Shown one piece after another: positions 1-8,073 of a stretch of DNA of 64,000 bases. How positions within the stretch are numbered: the stretch's first letter is position 1; every line of letters starts with the position of its first letter. The notes beneath the pieces are model-generated. The model saw only the letters and a list, made by a program, of their open reading frames with translations. It was not told the DNA's origin and made no database searches. The translations under genes and the position numbers were made by a program. The DNA is from Microbacteriaceae bacterium VKM Ac-2855 (GTDB taxonomy: Bacteria > Actinomycetota > Actinomycetes > Actinomycetales > Microbacteriaceae), in the NCBI GenBank assembly GCA_013204985.1, contig JABMLG010000003.1, positions 124,001 through 188,000 on the forward strand, in the 5' to 3' direction.

Positions 1-1106
1 CGCCCGTACTCGCCTTCTTCGTCGTCGCGAACGTCGGCAGCTGGACCGTGGACGTCACGCAGGAGAGCGTCGGGGCGATCGTCACGTTCGCGATCTTCGC
101 CCTCGTTCTGATCGTGGCCCCTTTCGTGGCCTGGATCCTGGTGTCGCGGCTCCTCGCACGACGGCGCGCTCGGCTCTGGTGGCTCGGGTGGGTGCTGCTC
201 GCCTACGCCGTGCTGGTCGATCCGCTGTACGGCGGTATCGGCCCTGAGACGATCTCCGGGGCGTACCTGGGCAACCTGATCACGATGGTGCTGCTCGCGG
301 TAGCGACGTGGTTGGGCCTCGGTTCCATCCTGGGCTGGGCCGCCCGCGCCGCCCTGCGTCAGCTCTCGGCGTTCGGAGCGCTGACCTCACGTGCGCTCCC
401 GCTCCTGATGCTGGTGGTCGTCTTCGCCTACTTCTCGCAGGAGACCTGGCAGCTGACGGATGCGCTGACGGCGGCGGGTTTGGGGAGCGTCGCCCTCCTG
501 TTCGTCGCCCTCGGGCTGTTCTCGCTCGCGCGCGTCGCGATGGCCGAACTGCGTGAGCTCGATCAACGCATCCCGGACGACGAGCGCCGTCGGCTCATCG
601 CGGCGTCGACGCTGCCCGCGCTCGCGCAGTCGGCCGCATCCGCCGGGCCGCGACTCGGTCGGCTCGAACGGCTCAACACCAATCTCGTGCTGATCGGTGC
701 CCAGGGGATCCAGGTGGTGTTCTTCGGCGCCATCGTCTGGATCGTGCTCGTGCTTCTGGGCGAGATCGCGATCACCGACGGGGTGCTGCAGACCTGGACG
801 GGCCACCCGCCGGTCGACCTCGCGATCGGCCTCGGCACGAACGACGACGGCAGCGCGGCCGTGCTCACTCTGCCGGTGAACCGCTCGGTCGCCCACGCGG
901 CGTTCTTCCTCAGCGTGATCGCGGGCTTCAACTTCGTGATCTCGACGGTCACCGACCAGAGCTACAAGAACGCCTTCTACGACCCGCTGCTGGAGCAGAT
1001 CCGGATCGCCCTCGCGGTTCGCGCCGTGTACCTGTCGCAAACCGAGCGCGGGGCTCCCGAGACCCCGGAGTGGGACCTGCCGGAGCCGCCGCGCCACGCA
1101 GGGTGA
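1..1106 (+). CDS. Integral membrane protein, 5' truncated by the window edge
   Basis: The reading frame is already open at base 3 with a hydrophobic stretch (PVLAFFVVANVGSW), so the GTG at 48 is probably not the true start and the gene begins outside the window. The visible 367 or so residues contain about seven hydrophobic spans separated by short Arg-rich loops (for example IVTFAIFALVLIVAPFVAWI and NLITMVLLAVATWLGLGSIL), with a charged cytoplasmic-type loop around ELDQRIPDDERRR and a Pro/Glu-rich tail. No catalytic motif was recognised. It is a multi-pass membrane protein of unknown function; real coding status is likely from length and hydrophobic periodicity. It ends facing the convergent GNAT gene across a palindromic element. 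Confidence 0.75.
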   Translation, partial: PVLAFFVVANVGSWTVDVTQESVGAIVTFAIFALVLIVAPFVAWILVSRLLARRRARLWWLGWVLLAYAVLVDPLYGGIGPETISGAYLGNLITMVLLAVATWLGLGSILGWAARAALRQLSAFGALTSRALPLLMLVVVFAYFSQETWQLTDALTAAGLGSVALLFVALGLFSLARVAMAELRELDQRIPDDERRRLIAASTLPALAQSAASAGPRLGRLERLNTNLVLIGAQGIQVVFFGAIVWIVLVLLGEIAITDGVLQTWTGHPPVDLAIGLGTNDDGSAAVLTLPVNRSVAHAAFFLSVIAGFNFVISTVTDQSYKNAFYDPLLEQIRIALAVRAVYLSQTERGAPETPEWDLPEPPRHAG

Positions 1107-1130
1107 CGACCCCTGCATCCAGCACCTCCT

Positions 1131-1195
1131 CCCGCGAGATGCCTCTTATGCACGCGACACGCCGCGGAGTGTGTGCATAAGAGGCATCTCGCGGG
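1131..1195. repeat. Palindromic element, family A copy 1 (23-nt perfect arms)
   Basis: The left arm (1131-1153) contains GAGATGCCTCTTATGCAC and the right arm (1173-1195) is its exact reverse complement, around a 19-nt loop. It fills the gap between two convergent genes. A second copy in the opposite orientation is at 34765-34827 and a decayed one at 40100-40150. There is no U-run, so it is not a classical terminator, though a bidirectional RNA hairpin is possible. Confidence 0.85.
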
Positions 1196-1211
1196 GAGGG
1201 CGGGCGGGGTC

Positions 1212-1781
1212 TCAGAGGGTCGCGCGCAGGGCGTAGTGCAGCGAGTCGGTCCACTCGCCTTTGAACCACTGGTCGTGAACGAAGTGGGCCTCGAGCGTCA
1301 TGCCGAGTCGCTCGCAGAGTGCAGCGGATGCGGTGTTGCGGGCGTCGAGCTGAGCGACCACGCGATGGGCGCCGAGCCTGTCGAACGCGAGCTCGAGAAG
1401 CGCCCGCGCACCCTCGGCGGCGTAGCCGGCGCCGCGCGCATCCGCTCGCAGCACCCAGCCGATCTCGACCGTCGCGTTCGCGGGGTCGGCGAGGATGAGC
1501 GTGAGATCGCCGATCACGCGGTCGGCGAAGGCGCCGTCGCGCGGCACCATCGCTAGAACGACGACGTCGTGGTCGTGTTCCAGCCGCACCGCACGGCTGC
1601 GTTTCACGAGATGCGCCCGCGACTGCTCGGCGTCGCGCAGCGGCCACGGAAGGTAGCGGACCGTCTCGGCGTCGCCCTGGTAGACGGCGTGATCGGCCGC
1701 GTCACTCATCCGCAACGGGCGCAGCCGCATCCGCTCGGTCGTGATCGGCTCGGCCTCGTACGGAAGCCGGAGCGGCGTCAT
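1212..1781 (-). CDS. GNAT-family N-acetyltransferase (RimJ/RimL-like)
   Basis: This 189-residue protein has the layout of RimJ/RimL-type GNAT enzymes, which transfer acetyl from acetyl-CoA to N-terminal or small-molecule amines. The N-terminal TERMRLRPLRMSD strand, the VEIGWVLRADARGAGYAAEG region (acetyl-CoA pyrophosphate loop, about residues 104-125) and the C-terminal NTASAALCERLGM helix followed by a W-containing strand are all present. The start ATG overlaps the hemA stop by 4 nt (ATGA), so it is translationally coupled to hemA. The substrate cannot be told from sequence, and a link to heme synthesis is only positional. Confidence 0.85.
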   Translation of the reverse strand: MTPLRLPYEAEPITTERMRLRPLRMSDAADHAVYQGDAETVRYLPWPLRDAEQSRAHLVKRSRAVRLEHDHDVVVLAMVPRDGAFADRVIGDLTLILADPANATVEIGWVLRADARGAGYAAEGARALLELAFDRLGAHRVVAQLDARNTASAALCERLGMTLEAHFVHDQWFKGEWTDSLHYALRATL

Positions 1782-3091
1782 GCGCTCGCGGATCCCTGGC
1801 CGTCGAGCGCGATGTCGTCGTGCGCCAGGGCGGCGGGCGCGACCTCGATCCCGAACAGCGCTTCGAGACCGGTGAGGTACGCGTCTTGCGCGCCGGCACG
1901 GGCGTACTCGCGCGCGCGGACGCTCGGGGTGTGCAGCAGTACGCCCGCCAGGTGGCGCAGCGCCTGCTCCGTGTGGCCGTCCTCGTCGCCCCGAGCCCGG
2001 GCACGCCCGATCTCGGCGTCGAGCGCGTCGAAGACGTGTTTTCGCAGGGCGACCACGGCCGGGGTCAGGCTCTTCTCATCGGCGACGACCGAGAACTTGC
2101 GGGCCGCCTTGCCGACGATGGCGCGGGCCTCGGCGGATGCGTCGAGGATCTCGAGGGGTGCGTGCAGACGGATGGTCTCGAGGTCGAGAAGCTCGACGCC
2201 GGCGACACTCGTGACATCGGCGGCGACGTTGCGCGGCAGACCCAGGTCGATGATCAGCTGGCGCTCGCGGTGCGGGCCGAGCAGGCGACCGGCGGTGAGG
2301 ACGGCTGCATCGAGCACGTGCTGCTCGGCGGTGGTGCACGTGATCACCACGTCGGCGGCGACCGCCTCGAGCGCCAGCGCATCCGCCGCGATGGGCCGCA
2401 ACGAGCGACGCGTCGCGAACGCGGCGGCGCGGCCGGAGGCCGAGTGAACGGCGATGTCGACCACACCGCGGTCGCGCAGGGCGGCGACCGTCGCCCGAGC
2501 GTACGAGCCGGTGCCGATCAGCAGGACCTGCGTCGCCGACCAGTCGGTGACCCGGCTGGAGGCGAGATCGAGGGCGAGCCGGACGAGCGAGCGCCCCGCG
2601 CTGCCGAGGCCGGTGCGGTTCTTCACACCGCGCGACGTCTGCGACGCGCGCTGGAACAGACGCTCGAGTTCGGACGATGTGGTGCCGCTGCGGCGTGCAT
2701 CCTCGAGGCTGCGACGCACCTGGCCGGCGATCTCGCCCTCGCCGACGACGACGGATTCGAGCCCGCTCGAGACGGCGAACAGATGCTCGGCCACACGATC
2801 GCCGCACACGACGTCGACGCTCTCGCGGAGTTCGGTCTGGTCGACCCCCGTCGCGGCGCTCACGGCCTCGGTCGCCGCCTGCACCGTGACGGCCTGCGCG
2901 GCCGTCAGCGGTTCTTCGATGTCGAGGTACGCCTCGAAGCGGTTGCAGGTCGCGACGACGACCGCACCGTTGACGAAATCGATCCCACTCGTGAGAGCCG
3001 CGGCGACGGCGGAGGAGTCGACGGAGAGCTTCTCGAGGAGATCGAAGCCGGCGTTCTTGTGCGACGCCGTCAGACAAAGCAGCACCCGCAC
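1778..3091 (-). CDS. hemA: Glutamyl-tRNA reductase
   Basis: It reduces glutamyl-tRNA(Glu) to glutamate-1-semialdehyde with NADPH, the first committed step of C5 tetrapyrrole synthesis. The 437 residues fit the family. ATCNRFEAY carries the nucleophilic Cys49; GEGEIAGQV is near residue 118; the NADPH Rossmann segment is LIGTGSYARAT; and a C-terminal dimerisation helix region follows. It is transcribed divergently from hemE, while its product is used by HemL encoded at the far end of the locus. The classical GAGE of the nucleotide fold reads GTGS here, a conservative change. The ATG at 3091 is the only good start before the divergent region. Confidence 0.96.
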   Translation of the reverse strand: MRVLLCLTASHKNAGFDLLEKLSVDSSAVAAALTSGIDFVNGAVVVATCNRFEAYLDIEEPLTAAQAVTVQAATEAVSAATGVDQTELRESVDVVCGDRVAEHLFAVSSGLESVVVGEGEIAGQVRRSLEDARRSGTTSSELERLFQRASQTSRGVKNRTGLGSAGRSLVRLALDLASSRVTDWSATQVLLIGTGSYARATVAALRDRGVVDIAVHSASGRAAAFATRRSLRPIAADALALEAVAADVVITCTTAEQHVLDAAVLTAGRLLGPHRERQLIIDLGLPRNVAADVTSVAGVELLDLETIRLHAPLEILDASAEARAIVGKAARKFSVVADEKSLTPAVVALRKHVFDALDAEIGRARARGDEDGHTEQALRHLAGVLLHTPSVRAREYARAGAQDAYLTGLEALFGIEVAPAALAHDDIALDGQGSASA

Positions 3092-3192
3092 ATCTTACCG
3101 TCGGCCCGGAGATGGTGGCGGGGAGCGCCCGCCCACTGCTCCTCAGGTCTCCCTTACCCGCCCGCTGCGCCTACCCCCGTCCTGCGCCTTCC

Positions 3193-3265
3193 CGTGAGGG
3201 ACCCTTCCTGTGCGCGTCGGACCCCCGCTGGGCGGGTCCCTCGCGCACAGGGCGGGTCCCTCGCG
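3193..3265. repeat. Long imperfect inverted repeat upstream of hemE
   Basis: Arms of 24 nt (3193-3216 and 3242-3265) pair with about three mismatches around a 25-nt spacer. The right arm also contains the second copy of a direct repeat GGGCGGGTCCCTCGCG (3230-3245 and 3250-3265). It lies in the 248-bp hemA/hemE divergent region and could be a regulator site or an RNA/DNA hairpin. Confidence 0.7.
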
Positions 3266-3328
3266 GGAGGGGGAGCGGGGGGGAGTGGCGGGGGGGAGTG
3301 GGGAGGGGGAGTGGGGAGGGGGAGTGGG
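3265..3328 (+). other. G-run tract with G-quadruplex potential before hemE
   Basis: At least seven runs of four to seven G separated by A, AGT or AGC occur on the plus strand, including a repeated GGGGAGGGGGAGT unit. The tract ends at the predicted -10 box of hemE. Such spacing fits the intramolecular G-quadruplex pattern; folding in the cell is untested. Confidence 0.75.
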
Positions 3329-3333
3329 ACAAT
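3328..3333 (+). promoter_or_regulatory. Predicted -10 box for leaderless hemE
   Basis: GACAAT is followed by exactly 6 nt and the GTG start at 3340, which would place transcription start on the start codon. The same hexamer type (CACAAT) precedes the gene starting at 19300. No -35 is visible because the upstream DNA is the G tract. Confidence 0.45.
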
Positions 3334-3339
3334 ACTGCG

Positions 3340-4473
3340 GTGACTGTTGAAACCGGAACTGTTGAAACCGCCTCCGTGCTCGGCGCCGAGCACCCCCTCT
3401 CGAGCGGCGCGACGGCCGGATCCGCCCTGCTGCAGGCGTACCACGGCACGCGGCCCGAGCAGACGCCGGTGTGGTTCATGCGCCAGGCCGGCCGCAGCCT
3501 GCCCGAGTACCGGGCCCTCCGCACCGACACCAAGATGCTCGACGCGTGTCTCGATCCGGCGCTCTCCTCCGAGATCACTCTGCAGCCCATCCGCCGACAC
3601 GGCGTCGATGCGGCCATCTTCTTCAGCGACATCGTCATCCCGCTGAAGCTCGCCGGAGTCGACGTCGACATCGTCGCGGGCAAGGGCCCCGTCCTCGGCT
3701 CGCCGGTACGCACGGCAGCGGATGTGGATGCGCTCGCCGCGATCGACCCGGCCGTCCTCGATGAGACGCTCGAGCCCATCGCCGAGGGTGTGCGACGCAC
3801 CGTCGCCGAACTCGGATCCACCCCGCTGATCGGCTTCGCCGGAGCCCCGTTCACCCTGGCCGCGTACCTTGTCGAGGGCGGCCCGTCGAAGGACCACATC
3901 CGTGCCCGCACTTTGATGCACGCGGATCCGGCCGCGTGGGCGCGCCTGATGGAGTGGACAGCGGACGTCACCGGGCGGTTCCTCCGCGCGCAAGTGCTCG
4001 CGGGTGCCAGCGCCGCCCAGCTCTTCGACTCCTGGGCCGGCGCGCTCTCGCTCGCCGACTACAGCACGCACGTCGCGCCGGCCTCGACGCGGGCCCTCGC
4101 CGCCGTCCGCGACCTGGCGTACACGGTCGACGGCGGCACCGTGAACGTGCCCATCGTGCACTTCGGCGTCGGCACCGGCGAGCTGCTCGCCGCGATGCAC
4201 GGCATCGGCGCGGATGTCGTCGGCGTCGACTACCGGGTGCCGCTGGACGAGGCCTCCCGCCGGCTCGGCGGCTACGTGCCGGTGCAGGGCAATGTCGACC
4301 CGGCGCTGCTCTCGGCGCCGTGGCCCGTTCTCGCCGCGCACGTCGACGATGTGCTCGCACGAGGCACCGCGGCGCCCGCACACGTGCTGAACCTCGGGCA
4401 CGGCGTGCCGCCGGACACCGACCCCGCGGTACTGACGCGGCTCGTCGAGCACGTGCACGCGTGGCGGCCGTGA
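3340..4473 (+). CDS. hemE: Uroporphyrinogen decarboxylase
   Basis: It removes the four acetate carboxyls of uroporphyrinogen III to give coproporphyrinogen III, the substrate of CgoX encoded next. Family signature 1 is PVWFMRQAGRSLPEYR (residues 43-58); Asp98 in FFSDIVIP is the conserved catalytic aspartate; signature 2 is GFAGAPFTLAAYLVEGG. The GTG at 3340 gives 377 residues, slightly longer than the usual 340-360 because of a non-conserved N-terminus. The frame is open upstream to 3112, but that part translates the G tract into low-complexity Gly/Arg and is unlikely to be coding. Its stop overlaps the cgoX start (GTGA). Confidence 0.95.
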   Translation: MTVETGTVETASVLGAEHPLSSGATAGSALLQAYHGTRPEQTPVWFMRQAGRSLPEYRALRTDTKMLDACLDPALSSEITLQPIRRHGVDAAIFFSDIVIPLKLAGVDVDIVAGKGPVLGSPVRTAADVDALAAIDPAVLDETLEPIAEGVRRTVAELGSTPLIGFAGAPFTLAAYLVEGGPSKDHIRARTLMHADPAAWARLMEWTADVTGRFLRAQVLAGASAAQLFDSWAGALSLADYSTHVAPASTRALAAVRDLAYTVDGGTVNVPIVHFGVGTGELLAAMHGIGADVVGVDYRVPLDEASRRLGGYVPVQGNVDPALLSAPWPVLAAHVDDVLARGTAAPAHVLNLGHGVPPDTDPAVLTRLVEHVHAWRP

Positions 4474-5990
4474 CCGGAGGCGCCGACTACGACGTCGCGA
4501 TCGTCGGAGGTGGTGTCGCGGGCCTGGTCGCCGCGATCGAGTGCCTCCGCATCGGCGCGCGCGTGCTGGTCCTCGAGGCCGGGCCGACGGTCGGCGGGTC
4601 CGTCGCACCCCTCGAGCTCGCGGGCGTCGTGCTCGACGGCGGAGCCGAGAGCTTCGCGACGCGTGGCGGCACGGTGGCCGCGTACCTCGGCTCGCTCGGC
4701 CTCGGCGACGAGATCGTGGCGCCCGCCGCATCCGGATCGTGGCTGCATCTGCCCGGCGGGCGCAGCGTTCCTTCGCCGCAGGGTGGGGTGCTCGGCATCC
4801 CGAGCTCTCCGCTCGCGGCCGATGTGATCGCCGCGATCGGTTTCGGCGGTGCGGTGCGCGCGTACCTCGATCGCCTGCTGCCCGTGCTGAAGATCGGTCG
4901 CGAGCACAGTCTCGCCGCGCTGGTCGAGAAGCGGATGGGCCGCCGAGTGCTCGAGAACCTCGTCGCGCCGGTGGTGTCGGGCGTCTATTCCACGCGACCC
5001 GAGAACATCGACATCGACGTCGCACAGCCCGGCCTGAACGGCGCGATCACGCGACTCGGTTCGCTCTCGGGAGCCGTCGCGGAGTTGCGCGAGCGGGCCG
5101 CTGCCGCCGGCGCGGTCGGAGGCGGCCAGGCCGGCGCGGCCGTGCGCGGCATCCGCGGCGGCATGTTCCGGATGGTCGAGGCGCTCGTCGCGAAGGTCGG
5201 CTGGTACGGGGGCGAGATCCGCACCGAGAGCGCTGTTCTGGCGATCGACACGGCGGAGGCGGCGGCCGACTCGACCCTCTGGCGGCTGCGGCTGACCGAC
5301 GGCGTACTGCTGGCGCGCACCGTCATTCTTGCCGTGCCCGAATCGGATGCGCGCCGTCTGCTCGGCGAGCGGGTGCCGAACGCGGATGCGGTCGAGTCGG
5401 TCGCGGAGGAGGGTGTCGAGCTGGTCGCTCTCGCCGTCGATGACGCCCGGCTCGACCCGGCGCCCCGCGGCACCGGGGTACTCGTTGCTCCGACGGCGAC
5501 CGACGTGACCGCCAAGGCACTCACGCACGCCAGTGCGAAGTGGGCCTGGCTCGCCGAATCGTTGCCCGCCGGACGCCACATCCTGAGACTCTCCTATGGA
5601 CGCCCGGGCGAGACGCCACCGCTGCAGGGCCTCGACGATGATCGGATCCGCGAGCTGGCGCTGCGGGATGCGAGCCGGATTCTGGGGGTCGAGCTCGATG
5701 CCTCACGCGTTGTGGAGATCGCCCGACGCCGCTGGACGAACGTGCGCCCAGCCGCCGCGACGGGCCAGAAGACGCGGATCGCGGCGTTCCGCGCCGCCCT
5801 GGAGACGCTCGATGGTCTCGACGCGACCGGCACCTGGCTCGCGGGCACCGGACTGGCCTCGGTCGTCCCCGACGCGCAACGGGCGGCGCAACGAATCCGG
5901 CATCGTCTCGTGAGTCAAGGCCTCGACATACCGCGCGAAGAATATGTCGGCGACGACTACTCTGGACCAGAGGCGTCCGGCCGATCCTGA
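4470..5990 (+). CDS. cgoX: Coproporphyrinogen III oxidase (HemY/CgoX, FAD-dependent)
   Basis: This flavoprotein oxidises coproporphyrinogen III to coproporphyrin III in the actinobacterial/firmicute coproporphyrin-dependent route. Residues 9-18 form the dinucleotide-binding strand-turn-helix (VAIVGGGVAG). The chain has the amine-oxidase fold features ending in TWLAGTGLASVVPDAQ near the C-terminus, where the FAD-contacting G-G/A-G motif sits. At 506 residues it is normal to slightly long. GTG at 4470 overlaps the hemE stop; GTG at 4461 is an alternative. It was formerly called hemY or hemG; presence of chdC in the same locus supports the coproporphyrin rather than protoporphyrin role. Confidence 0.92.
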   Translation: MTGGADYDVAIVGGGVAGLVAAIECLRIGARVLVLEAGPTVGGSVAPLELAGVVLDGGAESFATRGGTVAAYLGSLGLGDEIVAPAASGSWLHLPGGRSVPSPQGGVLGIPSSPLAADVIAAIGFGGAVRAYLDRLLPVLKIGREHSLAALVEKRMGRRVLENLVAPVVSGVYSTRPENIDIDVAQPGLNGAITRLGSLSGAVAELRERAAAAGAVGGGQAGAAVRGIRGGMFRMVEALVAKVGWYGGEIRTESAVLAIDTAEAAADSTLWRLRLTDGVLLARTVILAVPESDARRLLGERVPNADAVESVAEEGVELVALAVDDARLDPAPRGTGVLVAPTATDVTAKALTHASAKWAWLAESLPAGRHILRLSYGRPGETPPLQGLDDDRIRELALRDASRILGVELDASRVVEIARRRWTNVRPAAATGQKTRIAAFRAALETLDGLDATGTWLAGTGLASVVPDAQRAAQRIRHRLVSQGLDIPREEYVGDDYSGPEASGRS

Positions 5991-6057
5991 ACCGGCGCCG
6001 CACCCGCATCCTGCCCCGTACTCGACGGCCAGGTGCGAACGACGACGAGGAGTAAGC

Positions 6058-6405
6058 GTGAAGGGCAAGATTCTTTTCGTGGCCGGAGCGGCCGCAGGTT
6101 ATGTGCTCGGCGCCCGCGCCGGGCGTAAGCGCTACGAGCAGATCTCCGCCGCTGCGGGCAAGTTCTGGAACACGCGCCCCGTGCAGGACGTGGTCGGCAC
6201 GGCGGAGGGATTCGCCAAGGCGCAGCTCGGCTCGCTCGGCGACAAGGCGTACGAGGTGACCAAGTCGTTCATCGGCAAGGCGCTCTCCTCGGATTCGAAG
6301 AAGAAGCCGGCGGCCGGCGGCGATGTCGCACAGAAGGTCCGCGAAGCCTCGGCCGCGGCCGGGTCCGGCAGCGCGAGCACCGCCTCGAGCACCAGCGCAT
6401 CCTGA
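6058..6405 (+). CDS. Small envelope-associated protein (YtxH-like)
   Basis: It has 115 residues starting KGKILFVAGAAAGYVLGARAGRKRYEQI, a short N-terminal hydrophobic segment with glycines followed by an Arg/Lys stop and an amphipathic, Ala/Ser/Lys-rich remainder. This layout resembles YtxH-type stress proteins anchored at the membrane. GTG at 6058 is chosen because GAGGAG lies 7-8 nt upstream; no better start exists. It heads a three-gene set with a holin-like and a DUF3618 protein. Function is unknown, and a role in envelope stress is inference. Confidence 0.8.
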   Translation: MKGKILFVAGAAAGYVLGARAGRKRYEQISAAAGKFWNTRPVQDVVGTAEGFAKAQLGSLGDKAYEVTKSFIGKALSSDSKKKPAAGGDVAQKVREASAAAGSGSASTASSTSAS

Positions 6406-6439
6406 CCGGCCCCCGCCCGCCCGCCCCCTGGAGGACCAC

Positions 6440-6853
6440 GTGGTAGACGACCGTAATCCTAAGAACGCCCGATCCCTCGGCGAGTTGATCGGCGAGGTGC
6501 CGGCTCTGATCGTGGAGCTGGTCAAGGCCGAGATCGCTTCACTGAAGCACGAACTCGTCGGCAAGGCGAAGAGCGGCGGCATCGGCGTCGCACTCTTCCT
6601 CGTCGCGGCGTTCTTCCTGCTCACCGCCTGGGCGACGTTCGTGACCTTCCTGATCATCGGCATCGCTTCCTGGTGGCCCGCCTGGCTGTCGGCGCTCGTG
6701 GTGACCGCGGGCTTCGCGATCGTCGCGGCCCTGCTCATCCTCGTCGGCATCCGCCTGGTGAAGAAGGCCGTGCCTCCGCTGCCGCAGGAGTCGATCGAGA
6801 GCATCAAGAAGGACGTGCACGCATTCAAGGGAGTCGGACAGTATGACCGCTAA
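6440..6853 (+). CDS. Phage-holin-family / DUF1469 membrane protein
   Basis: The 137 residues contain an amphipathic N-terminus (SLGELIGEVPALIVELVKAEIASLKHEL) and two closely spaced membrane helices (about residues 55-80 and 85-108), the pattern of the DUF1469 (phage holin superfamily III/6) proteins found chromosomally in many actinobacteria. GTG at 6440 follows a GGAGG site at proper spacing. It overlaps the next gene by 11 nt. Despite the family name nothing else phage-like is present; in this setting it is probably a structural or stress-related inner-membrane protein. Confidence 0.85.
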   Translation: MVDDRNPKNARSLGELIGEVPALIVELVKAEIASLKHELVGKAKSGGIGVALFLVAAFFLLTAWATFVTFLIIGIASWWPAWLSALVVTAGFAIVAALLILVGIRLVKKAVPPLPQESIESIKKDVHAFKGVGQYDR

Positions 6854-7145
6854 CAACGCCGTCACGCCCGCCGCGGCGCAGTTCGTGGACCCGGCCGAGT
6901 TGAAGCCGGACCAGTTGAAGTCGGACATCGAGCGTGCGCGCAACGAACTCGCCGCCACGCTCGACGCGATCGAGTACAAGCTCAACGTGCCCAAGCAGCT
7001 GCGTTTCGCATCGCGGCGCGTGCAGCGCAAGATCGAGGTCGTCCGTGGCGAGCATCCGGAGGCCCTGATTGCGGGACTCGTCGGCATCGCCTCCGCCGTC
7101 GGTCTCGCCGCCTGGGGCGTGTACCAGGCCGTCACGAAGGACTGA
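6843..7145 (+). CDS. DUF3618 domain protein
   Basis: This 100-residue protein carries the DUF3618 hallmark near residues 28-46 (SDIERARNELAATLDAIE), then basic residues and one C-terminal membrane helix (LIAGLVGIASAVGLAAWGVY). It is translated in overlap with the holin-like gene. In actinobacteria this trio (YtxH-like, DUF1469, DUF3618) often occurs together; the biochemical role is not known. The gene ends immediately before the first tandem repeat array. Confidence 0.88.
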   Translation: MTANNAVTPAAAQFVDPAELKPDQLKSDIERARNELAATLDAIEYKLNVPKQLRFASRRVQRKIEVVRGEHPEALIAGLVGIASAVGLAAWGVYQAVTKD

Positions 7146-7177
7146 TCCCCTCCCACGCTGGTCGGTGACCGGCGTGC

Positions 7178-7943
7178 GCGCCCCGGGGTGGCCGCGGCGG
7201 CGCGTGCGTGCGCGGCGGCCCGGGGTGGCCGCGAAGCGTCCGCGAACGGCGTCGTCGGGGCGGTTCGTGCCAACCCGGGTTTGTGGGCGTGGCCTCGCGC
7301 GGCCCGAGTGGTCGCGAAACGGCCGTGATCGGCGTCATAAGGGCGGTTCGTGCCAACCCGGGCTTGCGCGCGTGGTCTCGGCGCGGCCCGGGTGGTCGCG
7401 AAACGGCCGCGATCGGCGTCATAAGGGCGGTTCGTGCCAACCCGGGTTTGTGGGCGTGGCCGCGCGCGACCCGAGTGGTCGCGAAGCGTCCGACGACGGC
7501 CTCGACGGGCCGGTTCGTGCCAACCCGGGCTTCTGGGCGTTGCCGCGCGCGACCCGGGTGGTCGCGAAGCGTCCGACGACGGCCTCGACGGGCCGGTTCG
7601 TGCCAACCCGGGCTTGGCGGGTGGTACCGGGGTGACCGGGGTGGTCGAGAAGCGGCCGGATCGTGGGTCGTCGGGGGCGGTTTGTGCCAACCCGGGCTTG
7701 GCGGGTGGTCCCGCCGTGGCCCGGGTGGTCGCGAAGCGGCCGGATCGTGGGTCGTCGGGGGCGGTTTGCGCCAACCCGGGCTTGTGCATCCGGTTCCGGG
7801 GTGGTCGGGAAGCGTCCATGAACGGCGTCGTAGGGGCTTTTGCGCCAACCCGGGCTTGGGCGGGTGGTCCCGGTGTGGCCCGCGTGGTCGCGAAGCGGCC
7901 GGATCGTGGGGCGTAGGGGGCGGTTCGCGCCAACCCGGGCCGC
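7178..7943. repeat. Tandem array 1: nine copies of an 83-84 bp repeat
   Basis: GCCAACCCGGG recurs at 7269, 7352, 7436, 7519, 7602, 7686, 7770, 7844 and 7929, giving spacings of 83, 84, 83, 83, 84, 84, 74 and 85. Each unit has one conserved arm CCCGGGTGGTCGCGAA and another TTCGTGCCAACCCGGG, largely complementary to each other, around about 30 nt of variable sequence. All six frames stay open because the period is near a multiple of three, but no start site or coding bias is convincing. It fills the whole 928-bp gap between the DUF3618 gene and chdC. Confidence 0.92.
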
Positions 7944-8073
7944 AACGCGCGAGGGGCCGCAACGCACGGGGCAGGGCCCGACCGTGTCATCCGCTGGATA
8001 CCCGCATCGGGCCGGTCCGCAAGTGTCGCGCTGGTTTTTGTGGATTCCCGCGCTCCGGGGGAAGATGGAGGCC

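Noticed and set aside
3112-3339. N-terminal extension of hemE
   Set aside because: It would translate the G tract and palindrome into low-complexity sequence, and UroD homology begins only near residue 40 from the GTG at 3340.
6440-6853. Prophage remnant because of the holin-family name
   Set aside because: DUF1469 proteins are ordinary chromosomal genes in actinobacteria and no other phage gene is near.
7178-7943. CRISPR array
   Set aside because: Repeat unit of ~84 bp with similar, not unique, interiors and no cas genes nearby.
7132-7962. Long frames on both strands through tandem array 1, encoding 28-residue Pro/Arg-rich repeats
   Set aside because: The 84-bp period keeps every frame open. 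No start with a ribosome site or leaderless box was found and units vary without preserving amino acids better than bases.
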